This document shows positions 38,773 to 47,228 of a DNA stretch of 64,000 bases, piece by piece. Location: contig NZ_ARQE01000009.1 of assembly GCF_000382705.1 (NCBI RefSeq), positions 175,452 through 239,451 of the forward strand. Reading direction: 5' to 3'. The position numbers and the translations under genes are program-made. The notes beneath the pieces are model-generated. The model saw only the letters and a list, made by a program, of their open reading frames with translations. It searched no databases and was not told the origin of the DNA. The first letter of the stretch is position 1; the number at the start of each line of letters is the position of its first letter. Source of the DNA: Aureimonas ureilytica DSM 18598 = NBRC 106430. GTDB lineage: Bacteria > Pseudomonadota > Alphaproteobacteria > Rhizobiales > Rhizobiaceae.

Positions 38773-40101
38773 TCAGCTCCCCCGGCGAATCCGCACGAAG
38801 TAATCGTCGTGGCCGACCTGTCCGCCCTTCAGCGCGATCTCCAGCCCGTCGAAGGCGGGGTCGTCGCTATGGGCGGTCGAGACCGGCGATCCCGGCGTAT
38901 CGGGAAGCGGCAGGCGCGGCGTGAGCGCGTGGACGCCGAGCTGGCGCAGCGCATGGCTCGACGTGTCGCCGCCGGCGATGACGGCACGCGACAGGCCCGC
39001 CTGGCGGACGAGATCGGCCTGAAGCCGGCCGAGCCCGCGACCGATCGCATGGCGCGCACCGTCGCTCCCTGCGATCTCCGCGCCGAGATCGCTCTCAGGG
39101 CCGAGCGCGGTGTAGACGATGACGCTGCGACCCGCTTCCAGATGCGCCAGAGCCTGCGCCCGCATCGCCTCCACGGCGGCGCTGTCGCCGTTCACGAAAT
39201 GACGGGGGTCGAAGGCAAGTGCTTCGAAGCCCTCGCTCTCGGCATGGCGGATCTGGCGCTCGGTGGTCGGCGAGCAGCTGCCCGAAACGACAGCGAGGCG
39301 CTCCGTGGCCCCGAGCGGCGCGAAGCGCGCGGGTGCGCCGATCGTCCCGTCCTCGCGCCAGCTTTCGGCCAGCGCATATTCGACGCCCGACGAGCCCACG
39401 ACGAAGCGCGAGCCCGCCCGCGCCAGACGCTGGAGCTGACGACCGGCCGCGCGCTGGCTCGCGGCGTCGAGAACGTCGAGGAGGATCGCGCCGGGCCGGG
39501 CCGCGTGGGCGGCGTCCGCCACCTGGTCTGCCTCCTCGCCGCCGAGCGCGAGATGATCAAGAAGCGCGATCGTCAGGTCGGCCTGATCGGCGAGATGCCG
39601 ACGCAGGTCGGCCTCGCGCATGGGCGTCACCGGATGGCGGCTCATGACCGGATGCCGGTCGATGCGGAAGACCTCGCCGCGATAGGCGGCGAACAGATGG
39701 CCGAAGGCGGTGTAGCGCTTCAACTGCGGCGCGCCGACGAGGATGGGCACGGGATGGCCGCCGAAGGCGGCATGGCCGATCTCCAGCGCCCGGCCGATCG
39801 AGCCGATCGCGGCCGAGGAATCGAAGGTCGAGCAGACCTTGTAATGGCTGATCTCGGCCCCTTCCTGCGCCATCCAGAGGAAGACCGGCGTCAGGTTCTC
39901 GTCCATCCAGCCCGGCGTTTCGCTGCGGCTGGTGCCGGCGACGCCGATGGCGCGAGCGTCGGGAAAGCGCGCGCGCTGCGCCTCGGTCGGCACGTCGAGA
40001 AACAGGACGGTCTCGACGCCGCGAAGGGCGAGCGCTTCCATCACGTCGGTCGAGCCGGTGAGGTCGTCGCCATAGAAGGTGAGAAGGAGAGGGCTCGTCA
40101 T
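38773..40101 (-). CDS. oiaK: DUF1537 kinase, candidate 3-oxo-isoapionate kinase
   Basis: This 442-residue four-carbon-acid-sugar-kinase family (DUF1537) protein has the N-terminal substrate domain motif YGDDLTGSTDVM (Asp12-Asp13), a middle SSGVEYALAESW segment, and the nucleotide-binding C-terminal VIAGGDTSSHALRQLGV motif. Members phosphorylate threonate, erythronate, denormalised sugar acids or 3-oxo-isoapionate. The adjacency to a RuBisCO-like protein and the apiose genes favours 3-oxo-isoapionate kinase. The start 40101 (MTSPLLL) has GGAG 9 nt upstream; ATG 40113 is an alternative. It lies 16 nt after the RuBisCO-like gene. Confidence 0.72.
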   Translation of the reverse strand: MTSPLLLTFYGDDLTGSTDVMEALALRGVETVLFLDVPTEAQRARFPDARAIGVAGTSRSETPGWMDENLTPVFLWMAQEGAEISHYKVCSTFDSSAAIGSIGRALEIGHAAFGGHPVPILVGAPQLKRYTAFGHLFAAYRGEVFRIDRHPVMSRHPVTPMREADLRRHLADQADLTIALLDHLALGGEEADQVADAAHAARPGAILLDVLDAASQRAAGRQLQRLARAGSRFVVGSSGVEYALAESWREDGTIGAPARFAPLGATERLAVVSGSCSPTTERQIRHAESEGFEALAFDPRHFVNGDSAAVEAMRAQALAHLEAGRSVIVYTALGPESDLGAEIAGSDGARHAIGRGLGRLQADLVRQAGLSRAVIAGGDTSSHALRQLGVHALTPRLPLPDTPGSPVSTAHSDDPAFDGLEIALKGGQVGHDDYFVRIRRGS

Positions 40102-40117
40102 GGGGCGCTCCATGGGA

Positions 40118-41389
40118 TCAGGCACCCGCGCCAGAGGCGAAGGTCCGGATCGACGCGGCGAGTTCGGGATGGCTGGCGGCATAGGTTTCCAGCGGGATGC
40201 CGGCGACCGCCGCTTCCCAGGCCTGGCGCACGGCGCGAACGCCCGCGCCCGGTCCGCCCGGATGGCTGACGACGCCGCCGCCGCACAGATACATGATGTC
40301 GGTCGTATCGACGGCCGCCAAGGTCGCCGGCGCCTGCCCGCCCCATTGGCCGGAGCAGACCACGGGCAGGGGCTTGTCGGCTTCCGAGAAGATCGGGCGA
40401 TCGAGCGCCTGGAACGAGCGCACGAAGGAGGCGTCGGGCTCCCAGTATTTGGCGCCGATCCCGTTGATCTGGAACTGATCGACGCCAAGAAGCCGCCAGA
40501 ACTTCTCGTAGACGGCAAAGTCCATCCCGAGCGAGGGATGCCGGGTCAGGATGTCCCAGCCGTTGCGATGGGCGTGCAGGACGAGCTGCGAGCGTTTGCG
40601 CAGGAAGCTCATGGCGCCCATGCCGATCGAGTTGATGTTGACCACCGCCGCGTTGCCGCCGGCCTCCACCACGAGATCGTGGTTGCGCATCATCTCGTCC
40701 GGGTCGGTGGCCGAGATGCCGAAGGCGATCATGACCTTCTTGCCCGTGCGCTGCTCGTGGTCGAGAACCACCGGCATGATCGCCTTCACGCGCTTGGCCA
40801 GCGGCGAATAGGCGGGGCTCATCAGCTTCTCGTCGTCCTTGATGAAATCGACGCCGGCGTCGACCAGCTCCTTCACCATGGCCGCGCTCTCGTCGGGGCG
40901 AAGGCCGAGCGCCGGTTTCACGATCGTGCCGATGATCGGGCGACCCTCGACGCCGGTCAGCCGCTTCGAGCCCGCGATGCCGAACTGGGGGCCGGGATAG
41001 GCGCCGGCAAAGGCGGGCGGCAGCTTCAGGTCGGTGACGCGAATGCCGCTGAAGCCCTTGATCGAATAGGTGCCGCCGATGGCGATCGTCATCAGAGCGG
41101 CGAGATCGGTGCCGACCGCCTCCAGCGGAAAGGCGATGTCCGCCTCGCCGCAGTTGAAGCGCCAGGCCTCGGCGAGATCGTCATGCGAGCGGCCGAAGGC
41201 GGGCTCGGGAACCGGATCGAGCGGGCGCACGTCGAGAACTCTCGCGGCGACGCGCGCCTTGAGTTCGGGCGTCTCGCCGGGCAAGGGAACGAACGTGCCG
41301 GTGGATTGGTCGCTGGCGATCTTGGCCGCCATTTTCTCCACGCTGCCGGGCGTTTCGATGCGGTAGGTCAGAACGATCGTGTCGGACAT
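40118..41389 (-). CDS. RuBisCO-like protein, candidate 3-oxo-isoapionate-4-phosphate cleaving enzyme
   Basis: This 423-residue RuBisCO large-subunit-fold protein has the carbamylation and metal site intact as DFIKDDE (Lys184, Asp186, Glu187) and the substrate Lys158 in TIVKPALG. It is not a Calvin-cycle RuBisCO: the neighbouring genes are for sugar-acid catabolism and no small subunit or phosphoribulokinase is present. In the D-apionate pathway, RuBisCO-like proteins act on 3-oxo-isoapionate 4-phosphate, either as decarboxylase or as transcarboxylase/hydrolase. Which activity this one has cannot be seen. It is first in the unit shared with the kinase and MFS genes. Confidence 0.82.
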   Translation of the reverse strand: MSDTIVLTYRIETPGSVEKMAAKIASDQSTGTFVPLPGETPELKARVAARVLDVRPLDPVPEPAFGRSHDDLAEAWRFNCGEADIAFPLEAVGTDLAALMTIAIGGTYSIKGFSGIRVTDLKLPPAFAGAYPGPQFGIAGSKRLTGVEGRPIIGTIVKPALGLRPDESAAMVKELVDAGVDFIKDDEKLMSPAYSPLAKRVKAIMPVVLDHEQRTGKKVMIAFGISATDPDEMMRNHDLVVEAGGNAAVVNINSIGMGAMSFLRKRSQLVLHAHRNGWDILTRHPSLGMDFAVYEKFWRLLGVDQFQINGIGAKYWEPDASFVRSFQALDRPIFSEADKPLPVVCSGQWGGQAPATLAAVDTTDIMYLCGGGVVSHPGGPGAGVRAVRQAWEAAVAGIPLETYAASHPELAASIRTFASGAGA

Positions 41390-41473
41390 GTCATTTCCAT
41401 CTGGAAGGTCTGCGGCTGCCGGGCCATTCAGCCTCTTGCGCCCTCGCCTTCGTCTCTGTTCCGATTCCAAACT

Positions 41474-41494
41474 CTGGTATAATCATCACACCAG
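41474..41494. promoter_or_regulatory. Candidate operator for the apiose-locus GntR regulator
   Basis: A 21-nt element begins CTGGTATAAT and ends ACACCAG, with TGGT and ACCA as inverted half-sites 11 nt apart. It lies in the divergent gap between the RuBisCO-like gene (minus) and the GntR gene (plus). A second copy lies at 50575-50595 before the sugar-binding protein gene: 15 of 21 positions are identical. On the plus strand it contains TATAAT, which could also be the -10 box of the gntR promoter. Confidence 0.65.
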
Positions 41495-41555
41495 CGGGAG
41501 CGTCCGGTCGATGATCGGGCCTCCGCTTTCCCTTTTTTCGCGCGAGGAGCAGTCC

Positions 41556-42269
41556 ATGGCGTCGCCGTCCGAACCCATCGTGCGCCGGAAGCTGTCGTCG
41601 CAGGTCTTCGACCGGCTGAAGGCGATGATCACGGACGGGACGCTGAAGACCGGCGACGTCATGCCGTCCGAACGCGAGCTGATGGAGCGCTTCGGCGTCG
41701 GCCGCCCGGCCATTCGCGAGGCCATGCAGAGCCTCGGCAATCTCGGCCTCATCGCGATCTCGCATGGCGAGCGGGCGCGCGTCCTGCCGCTGACGCCGCG
41801 CTCGGTCATCTCGCAGGTCGATCTGGCCGCCGAGATCATGCTGTCCACCTCGCCGGCGGCGCTGGATCACCTCAAGGAAGCGCGCATCTTCTTCGAGCGC
41901 GGCATCGTGCGGCAGGCAGCCGAAAAGGCGAGCGCCGAGGATATCCGAGCGTTGCGCGCGCTTCTCGACGCGCAGGCCGACGCGCTCGGCACGCCCGACA
42001 TCTTCATCGCCGCCGACATGCGCTTTCACACGCGCATCGCGTCGATCTGCGGCAATCCGATCTTCGAGGCCGTGTCGAGCTCCATGCTCGGCTGGCTCAA
42101 GGAGTATCACACGGAGATGCTGATCTGGACCGGCCGCGAGAACCTGACCCTCGTGGAGCACGAGGAAATCCTCGACGCCCTCGCGCGCAACGACGCGGAC
42201 GGCGCGGAAGCGGCCCTGATCCGCCATCTCGAACGGTCCCGCGCGCTCTACGTCCATCAGGCGTCCTGA
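41556..42269 (+). CDS. GntR regulator, FadR subfamily (apiose locus)
   Basis: This 237-residue protein has an N-terminal winged helix (residues ~12-70: KLSSQVFDRLKAMITDG, PSERELMERFGVGRPAIREAMQSLGNLGLI) and a C-terminal all-helical FCD domain (LKEARIFFERGIVRQAAEKA) that normally binds an acid or sugar-acid ligand with a metal. Many FCD proteins sense catabolic intermediates; D-apionate or 3-oxo-isoapionate is a good candidate here. ATG 41556 has GAGGAG upstream; earlier in-frame ATGs would begin inside the divergent promoter. The stop lies inside apnL's last codons, so the two genes overlap tail to tail by 13 nt. Confidence 0.88.
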   Translation: MASPSEPIVRRKLSSQVFDRLKAMITDGTLKTGDVMPSERELMERFGVGRPAIREAMQSLGNLGLIAISHGERARVLPLTPRSVISQVDLAAEIMLSTSPAALDHLKEARIFFERGIVRQAAEKASAEDIRALRALLDAQADALGTPDIFIAADMRFHTRIASICGNPIFEAVSSSMLGWLKEYHTEMLIWTGRENLTLVEHEEILDALARNDADGAEAALIRHLERSRALYVHQAS

Positions 42270-44185
42270 CCCTTGGCCGCGACCGACATGAGCCGCGCCA
42301 CGGCATAGGGTTCGAGGCGGATCGTCTCGGCCAGGGGCAGGGCCGCCGGCATCTCGCCCGGCGCCGCGTCGAGAAAGCTCGCCTCGTCCAGGACGCTCGC
42401 GGACCAGCGACCGGCGAGCCGGAGCGTCTGGATTTCGCCCGTCAGGTTCGCGAGCCAGAGGCTCGTGCGCCCATCCTCGCCGCGCGTCGCGAATCCGTCG
42501 ATCCGGGTCCGGTCCGAGGAGGCGAGCGCCAGGCGCGGGGTGCCGGCGGCGTGGGCGAGACCCTGCGCGACATGGAACAAGGGTACGACGCCGCCGTGCT
42601 CGGTCAGAAGGCCGCGCGGCCCGGCGAAGGAGGCGCCGCACCAACTCTCCAGCGCGCCGCCCTCCAGCCGCGCGGCATAGCCGATGGCCCAAGCGGCACC
42701 GAAGAGGCCTCGGCCGCGCGGATCGTCGGCGGCCATTGGCACGCGCTTGTTGTCGGGATTCGGCATGGTGCGCGAGCCGTAGGGATTCTGACGCATGCCG
42801 ATCGTCGTCGGTCCCAGCCGGTAGGGCTTGTCGCTGACAAAGGCGCGGGTCGATCTGACAATGAAGGGGATCGCCTCCAGCGTCTGCATGACGCTTCGAT
42901 CGTCGGCCGCGTGGACGATAGGGCAGGTCGCGTGGGTGAGGAAGTCCAGCGGCTCCAGCGGAACGCGCTTGCGGTTCAGCTCGGTGAAATAGCTGAACAT
43001 GCCGCCGCCCAGCCGGACATCCGGAAAGGCGCGGCGCGCGGCGGCGTAGATGTCGGCGAGTGGCGGGCAGTCCGGCCATGCACTGCCCGGCGGGGTCGAG
43101 CCGCGATCGGCATCCGGGCCGACTACCAATGTCTCCAATCGCAAGCCGGCTTCGCGGATCGCCTGCGCGCCGGCTTCGCACTCGGCGTCGAGATCGCCGC
43201 GTGCGGGGAGGACGAATTCCAGCGCGATTTCCGCCTCGGGGCATTCGGCCGCGATGCGGGCGAAGCGCTTCAGATCGCCCACGCCATGGCCGGCCAGCGG
43301 ATCGAAGTGAAACAGGAGATATCGGGGCGCGATGGCCTTCAGCCGTGCGATCTCGGCGAGCGCGGTCTCGGCCTCTTCCGGCGCGATGGCGAGGCCGAAG
43401 CGGGGCATCGTCTCGCCGGTCGCATCGCCGAGCGCGATCTCGACCAGGCCTGTCTGGAGGGCGGCCGGCGACAGGGCGGCGACGTCCCCCGTAATCGTCA
43501 TTGTCACCGCCTGCCGATTGCTCACGCCGCTTTCCAACCGATAGGGCCAGGGCAGGGCGAGGGGGCGGACATAGGTCTTGTAGGAGGCGTCGGACCAGGC
43601 GCGCTGATCCTCCATCTCGAACGCATCGCCCTCCATCCGGCAGGTCGCGCGCAGGCCGGGCGCGATCTCGTGCGTGATGGCGCGAATGTCCTTGAAGGGC
43701 TGCCAGGGCTCGATCAGGTCGGGGAAGCGGCTGCGCTCCGTCGATCCATCCACATGCTCGATTTCGGCCGCTGTTCCGGCGAGATGTTCGATCGGATGCA
43801 GCACGCAGAAGCCGCAGCGATTGGTTTCGAACGCGCCCTCGGACAGGGCATCCACCTCGAAGGAAAGCCGGCCGGACGCCTCGCCGGCGATGCGGGCACG
43901 ATAGCGCAGCCGTGCGCCATCCGGGGCCTCGCAGGCGGCCTCGAAGCGCAGGGCGAAGCGGTCGGCCTCTTCCTCCTCGATGGTGAGGTTCTCGATCGGC
44001 GGATCATAGGTGCCCCAATCCCGGTCGCGCACGACATAGGAGATGGCGCGCAGGACCTCGTGGCCCTTGAAGCGGATCGCGCGCAGCGCACCCGAAACGA
44101 ACTCCACCGAGAGCGGCCCCGCCGTCATCAGGCGCGAGGCGGCGGGCGGCTCGTCGGTGCCGAAGAGCTTGATGCGGTCGCTCAT
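42257..44185 (-). CDS. apnL: Large D-apionate lactonase-like protein
   Basis: This 642-residue protein has an N-terminal beta-rich part (residues ~1-230, with AIRFKGHEVLRAISYVVRDRDWG) and a central TIM-barrel-like region with family segments GGGMFSYFTELNRKRVP, CPIVHAADDRSVMQTLEAIP and RQNPYGSRTMPNPDNKRVPM, then a C-terminal beta module. The size and motifs match the D-apionate lactonase family that opens apionolactone. The start ATG at 44185 is 3 nt after the apsD stop. The reaction is assigned by family and cluster, since lactonase residues are not defined well enough to identify by eye. Confidence 0.74.
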   Translation of the reverse strand: MSDRIKLFGTDEPPAASRLMTAGPLSVEFVSGALRAIRFKGHEVLRAISYVVRDRDWGTYDPPIENLTIEEEEADRFALRFEAACEAPDGARLRYRARIAGEASGRLSFEVDALSEGAFETNRCGFCVLHPIEHLAGTAAEIEHVDGSTERSRFPDLIEPWQPFKDIRAITHEIAPGLRATCRMEGDAFEMEDQRAWSDASYKTYVRPLALPWPYRLESGVSNRQAVTMTITGDVAALSPAALQTGLVEIALGDATGETMPRFGLAIAPEEAETALAEIARLKAIAPRYLLFHFDPLAGHGVGDLKRFARIAAECPEAEIALEFVLPARGDLDAECEAGAQAIREAGLRLETLVVGPDADRGSTPPGSAWPDCPPLADIYAAARRAFPDVRLGGGMFSYFTELNRKRVPLEPLDFLTHATCPIVHAADDRSVMQTLEAIPFIVRSTRAFVSDKPYRLGPTTIGMRQNPYGSRTMPNPDNKRVPMAADDPRGRGLFGAAWAIGYAARLEGGALESWCGASFAGPRGLLTEHGGVVPLFHVAQGLAHAAGTPRLALASSDRTRIDGFATRGEDGRTSLWLANLTGEIQTLRLAGRWSASVLDEASFLDAAPGEMPAALPLAETIRLEPYAVARLMSVAAKGQDA

Positions 44186-44188
44186 GGC

Positions 44189-45217
44189 TCAGAGGCTCGC
44201 CGGATCGACGGTCTGGCGCGAGGCCGCGCCCTCGTAGGCCGCTTCCACGAGCGCCAGCGTCTTCAGATTGTCGCGGCCGGACGTGTCGGGCTCGCGGCCC
44301 GCGCGCAGGCTCTCCACCCAGTGCTTCTGGATCAGGAGCACGCTTTCCTGAATGTTGTGCCAGGGGCGCTCGGCCCAGGCGAGGAGCGGGGGCGAGACGT
44401 CCGTATGCGTCGTGCCGCTCGCATCCGTCACGGTCAGCCGGTAGCCGGCGTCGAGGCGGATCGATCCGTCGGAGCCGTCGATCTCCACCAGCGTCTGGGG
44501 AAAGCGCTCCTCCTCCAGCTTCGTGGCATAGGAACAGTCCACGACCGAATGCATCCCGCTCTCGTGGTCGAGCAGCATGGTGGCGACATCCTCTCCGCGA
44601 ATGCGCGGATTGACGCGCTTGGTGCGCGTCGTGATGGAAGTGGCATCGCCGAACAGAAAGCGCGCGATGTCGAGCGCGTGGATGCCCAGATCCTCGATGA
44701 TGAAGCGCTCGCCCTCGGCCAAGTAAGGCTGGCCGGAATAGACGTCATAGGCCGAGCGGAAGGAAACGCGGCCGAAGAAGGGCGTGCCGATCGTGCCCGT
44801 GTCCAGCGCCTCGCGCACCCGCAGGATGGGCGACTGCCAGCGGAAATTCTCATGGACCATCAGCGGAACGCCGGCCCGCTCGCAGGCCGAGACCATGGCG
44901 CGCGCATCCTCCATGGAGGGCGCGAACGGCTTCTGGCAGATGACCGGGATGGAAAGGGAGGCGGCGAGTTCCACCAGCGCGCGGTGGCTCGGCGCGGTGG
45001 TTGCGATATCGACGAAATCCGGCTTTTCCGCGCGCAGCATCTCGGCGGCGTCGGTGTAGCGAGCGTCGATGCCGAAACGCTCGCCCATGGCCTGGAGGCG
45101 AGCCTCGTCCCGGTCGCAGATCGCGACCATCCGAACGCCTTCGATCTCGCTCCAGGCGTTCATCTGGTTGACGGCGAAGAAGCCGCAGCCGATCAGGGCG
45201 CCGCGCAGCTCGGTCAT
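44189..45217 (-). CDS. apsD: Gfo/Idh/MocA dehydrogenase, candidate D-apiose dehydrogenase
   Basis: This 342-residue NAD(P)-dependent oxidoreductase has the Rossmann motif GCGFFA (residues 10-15) after RGALI and the family Lys in ICQKPFAPS (normally EKP). The C-terminal alpha/beta domain carries MVHENFRWQSP and EDLGIHALDIARFLFG with the catalytic His. In characterised apiose loci a member of this family oxidises D-apiose to apionolactone. Its position directly upstream of the apnL-like gene (3 nt gap) and downstream of the oxidoisomerase supports that. GGGAG precedes ATG 45217. Confidence 0.76.
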   Translation of the reverse strand: MTELRGALIGCGFFAVNQMNAWSEIEGVRMVAICDRDEARLQAMGERFGIDARYTDAAEMLRAEKPDFVDIATTAPSHRALVELAASLSIPVICQKPFAPSMEDARAMVSACERAGVPLMVHENFRWQSPILRVREALDTGTIGTPFFGRVSFRSAYDVYSGQPYLAEGERFIIEDLGIHALDIARFLFGDATSITTRTKRVNPRIRGEDVATMLLDHESGMHSVVDCSYATKLEEERFPQTLVEIDGSDGSIRLDAGYRLTVTDASGTTHTDVSPPLLAWAERPWHNIQESVLLIQKHWVESLRAGREPDTSGRDNLKTLALVEAAYEGAASRQTVDPASL

Positions 45218-45294
45218 GTCACTCTCCCATTCCTTCAGTCTGCCCCGCCCGGACCTTGTCGGCCCGGACGGGACGGGTTCGCCAGTTGGAGCAA

Positions 45295-46122
45295 TCAGGT
45301 GATGCGGCGGATCGAGGCGGCGAGTTCGTCCGGCTCGAAGACGCGCTTCCAGTCGTCGCGCATCAGCATGGGCTTGCCGAACTCGATCGCCTTGTTGCAG
45401 GCGTCGGAGAAGACGCCCGGCGTTTCCTCGAAGATCACCGCGCCGAGCACGTTCATGTGACCAAGTAGGAAGTCGCGCGCCGCTTCCTTGGGAACGCCGC
45501 GCCGGACCACTTCGTCCATGGCTTCGCGCATGACAACGAGAAGGCTGGCGCAGACCGTTTCCGACAGGCCGGGCTCGAGCAGCGCCATCTGCTCGACCGT
45601 CACGCGGTGCGAGCGCATGACGGGCGCCCAGATCACCTTCGCCACTTCCTCGCCGAGCGCATAGTGCTCCTCCGGCCCCTGCATGAGGGCCGAGGTGATG
45701 TGCTGCTTGGCCGCGATGCCGCCGAAGAAGTCCCGCTTGGCGGCAGGGTCGGTCTCGTCGTTGAAGATCGGCGGATGGCAGGGATGCGTGACGAAATAGG
45801 TGAGGTCCGCGCGCTCCGGCAGATGGCCGGCAAAGGGCGCGGCGGCGTCGAGAACGACGACCATCGTGCCCGGCTTCAGCTGCTCGTTGATGCCGGCGGC
45901 GACCTTGCCGATGGCGGTGTCGGGCACGGCGAGGATGACGACCTCGGCGCCGTCGAGCGCCTGATCCTGGGGCACGCAGTCGAAGCCGAGACCCGACTTC
46001 AGCCGCTCGCGACCCGCTTCGCTCAGCTCGACATGGCGCACGTCGAAACGCGAGCCCTTCAGATTGCTGGCGAGACGGTAGCCCATCTTTCCGCCTGCCC
46101 CGAACAGAGCAATGGATGTCAT
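45295..46122 (-). CDS. apnO: NAD-binding PGDH_C-like protein, candidate D-apionate oxidoisomerase
   Basis: This 275-residue protein has a Rossmann motif GAGGKMG (residues 8-14), then LDAAAPFAGHLPE and YFVTHPCHPPIFNDETDP, and a C-terminal helical domain resembling the phosphogluconate-dehydrogenase C-terminal family. In D-apionate catabolism such a protein converts D-apionate to 3-oxo-isoapionate by combined oxidation and isomerisation. The gene lies between the sugar permease (39 nt) and apsD (78 nt) on the same strand. AAAGGA precedes ATG 46122. A related NAD-dependent dehydrogenase of another sugar acid cannot be excluded. Confidence 0.72.
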   Translation of the reverse strand: MTSIALFGAGGKMGYRLASNLKGSRFDVRHVELSEAGRERLKSGLGFDCVPQDQALDGAEVVILAVPDTAIGKVAAGINEQLKPGTMVVVLDAAAPFAGHLPERADLTYFVTHPCHPPIFNDETDPAAKRDFFGGIAAKQHITSALMQGPEEHYALGEEVAKVIWAPVMRSHRVTVEQMALLEPGLSETVCASLLVVMREAMDEVVRRGVPKEAARDFLLGHMNVLGAVIFEETPGVFSDACNKAIEFGKPMLMRDDWKRVFEPDELAASIRRIT

Positions 46123-46160
46123 GGAATGTCCTTTCACTGCGAAAGAAATGTGCCTTCCCG

Positions 46161-47228
46161 TCAGCGGCCGAGGGCCGCCTGACGCTGGAGCGCGATGCGC
46201 TGCTGAAGGCGTTGCTGGAACTGATCGACCACGACGGCCGCGATGATGACGAGACCTTTGATGACGGTCTGCCAGAAGGAGGAGACGCCCATCATCACGA
46301 GCCCGTCCGACAGGATGCCGATGACGAAGGCGCCGACGATCGTGCCGCCAATCCGGCCGCGCCCGCCCGACATGGACGTGCCGCCGAGAACCGCCGCCGC
46401 GATGGCGTTGAGTTCGAAGGTCTCGCCGGTGGCGGGATGCGAGGCGACGAGCTGCGAGGCGATGATGAGGCCGACGATCGCCGCGCAGAAGCCGGAGAAC
46501 ATGTAGACGAACATCTTGACGCGGTTGACCTTGATGCCCGACAGCGCGGCGGCGCGCTCGTTGCCGCCGACGGCATAGATCTGCCGGCCGAGCGGCGTGC
46601 GCGCGGCGAGATAGGCCGCGCCGAGGCCGACCGCCACGAGCACCCAGATCGACACGGGCACGCCGAAGATCGAACCCGCGCCGATGAAGGGGAAGCTCGC
46701 CGTGCCCCATTCCTCGGAGCCGCGCAGGTTCGGGAAGGTCGCGCCGTCGGAGGACAGAAGCGCCATGCCGCGCGCGACATAGAGCGTGCCGAGCGTCGCG
46801 ATGAAGGGCGCGACGTTGAGGCGCGTGATGAGGAGCCCGTTGACGACGCCCACCATCACGCCGACGCCGAGCGTCAGGAGGATGATCTCGTAGGTGTTGA
46901 AGAAGACCGTGTAGCCCGTGAAGTCGAGCGTCACGCCGTTCAGGACGAGATAGCCGGCGACCATGCCGCACAGGCCGACGATGGAGCCGACCGAAAGGTC
47001 GATGCCGCCGGTGATGATGACGAAGGTCATGCCGATGGCGAGGAACGCGTTCAGCGCCACGTGCTCGGACATGATGATGAGGTTCGCCGTCGACAGGAAG
47101 TTCGGCGCGGCGAAGGAGAAGAAGGCGATCACCGCGATCAGGGCGATGAAGGTGCGCGCCTTCAGGAGAAGAAGGACAAACGAGGCGTCGTTTCCGCCGG
47201 GCGCGGCTGCAAGCGATTGGGCCGACAT
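46161..47228 (-). CDS. Sugar ABC transporter permease (RbsC/AraH family)
   Basis: This 355-residue BPD_transp_2-type inner-membrane permease has ten or so hydrophobic segments. Family signatures include IGMTFVIITGGIDLSVGSIVGL, GLLITRLNVAPFIATLGTL, and GRQIYAVGGNERAAALSGIKVNRVK. It forms the channel of the importer with the ATPase and binding protein encoded upstream on the same strand. The ATG shares one base with the ATPase stop. Ribose/xylose-type carriers of this kind are used for D-apiose in related loci. Confidence 0.9.
   Translation of the reverse strand: MSAQSLAAAPGGNDASFVLLLLKARTFIALIAVIAFFSFAAPNFLSTANLIIMSEHVALNAFLAIGMTFVIITGGIDLSVGSIVGLCGMVAGYLVLNGVTLDFTGYTVFFNTYEIILLTLGVGVMVGVVNGLLITRLNVAPFIATLGTLYVARGMALLSSDGATFPNLRGSEEWGTASFPFIGAGSIFGVPVSIWVLVAVGLGAAYLAARTPLGRQIYAVGGNERAAALSGIKVNRVKMFVYMFSGFCAAIVGLIIASQLVASHPATGETFELNAIAAAVLGGTSMSGGRGRIGGTIVGAFVIGILSDGLVMMGVSSFWQTVIKGLVIIAAVVVDQFQQRLQQRIALQRQAALGR

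Noticed and set aside
38773..40101. Threonate or erythronate kinase for the DUF1537 protein
   Set aside because: The family allows it, but no threonate/erythronate dehydrogenase or aldolase of that pathway is beside it, whereas an apiose set is.
40118..41389. Calvin-cycle RuBisCO large subunit
   Set aside because: The protein is a RuBisCO-like protein: no small subunit or phosphoribulokinase is present and the neighbours are sugar-acid catabolic genes.
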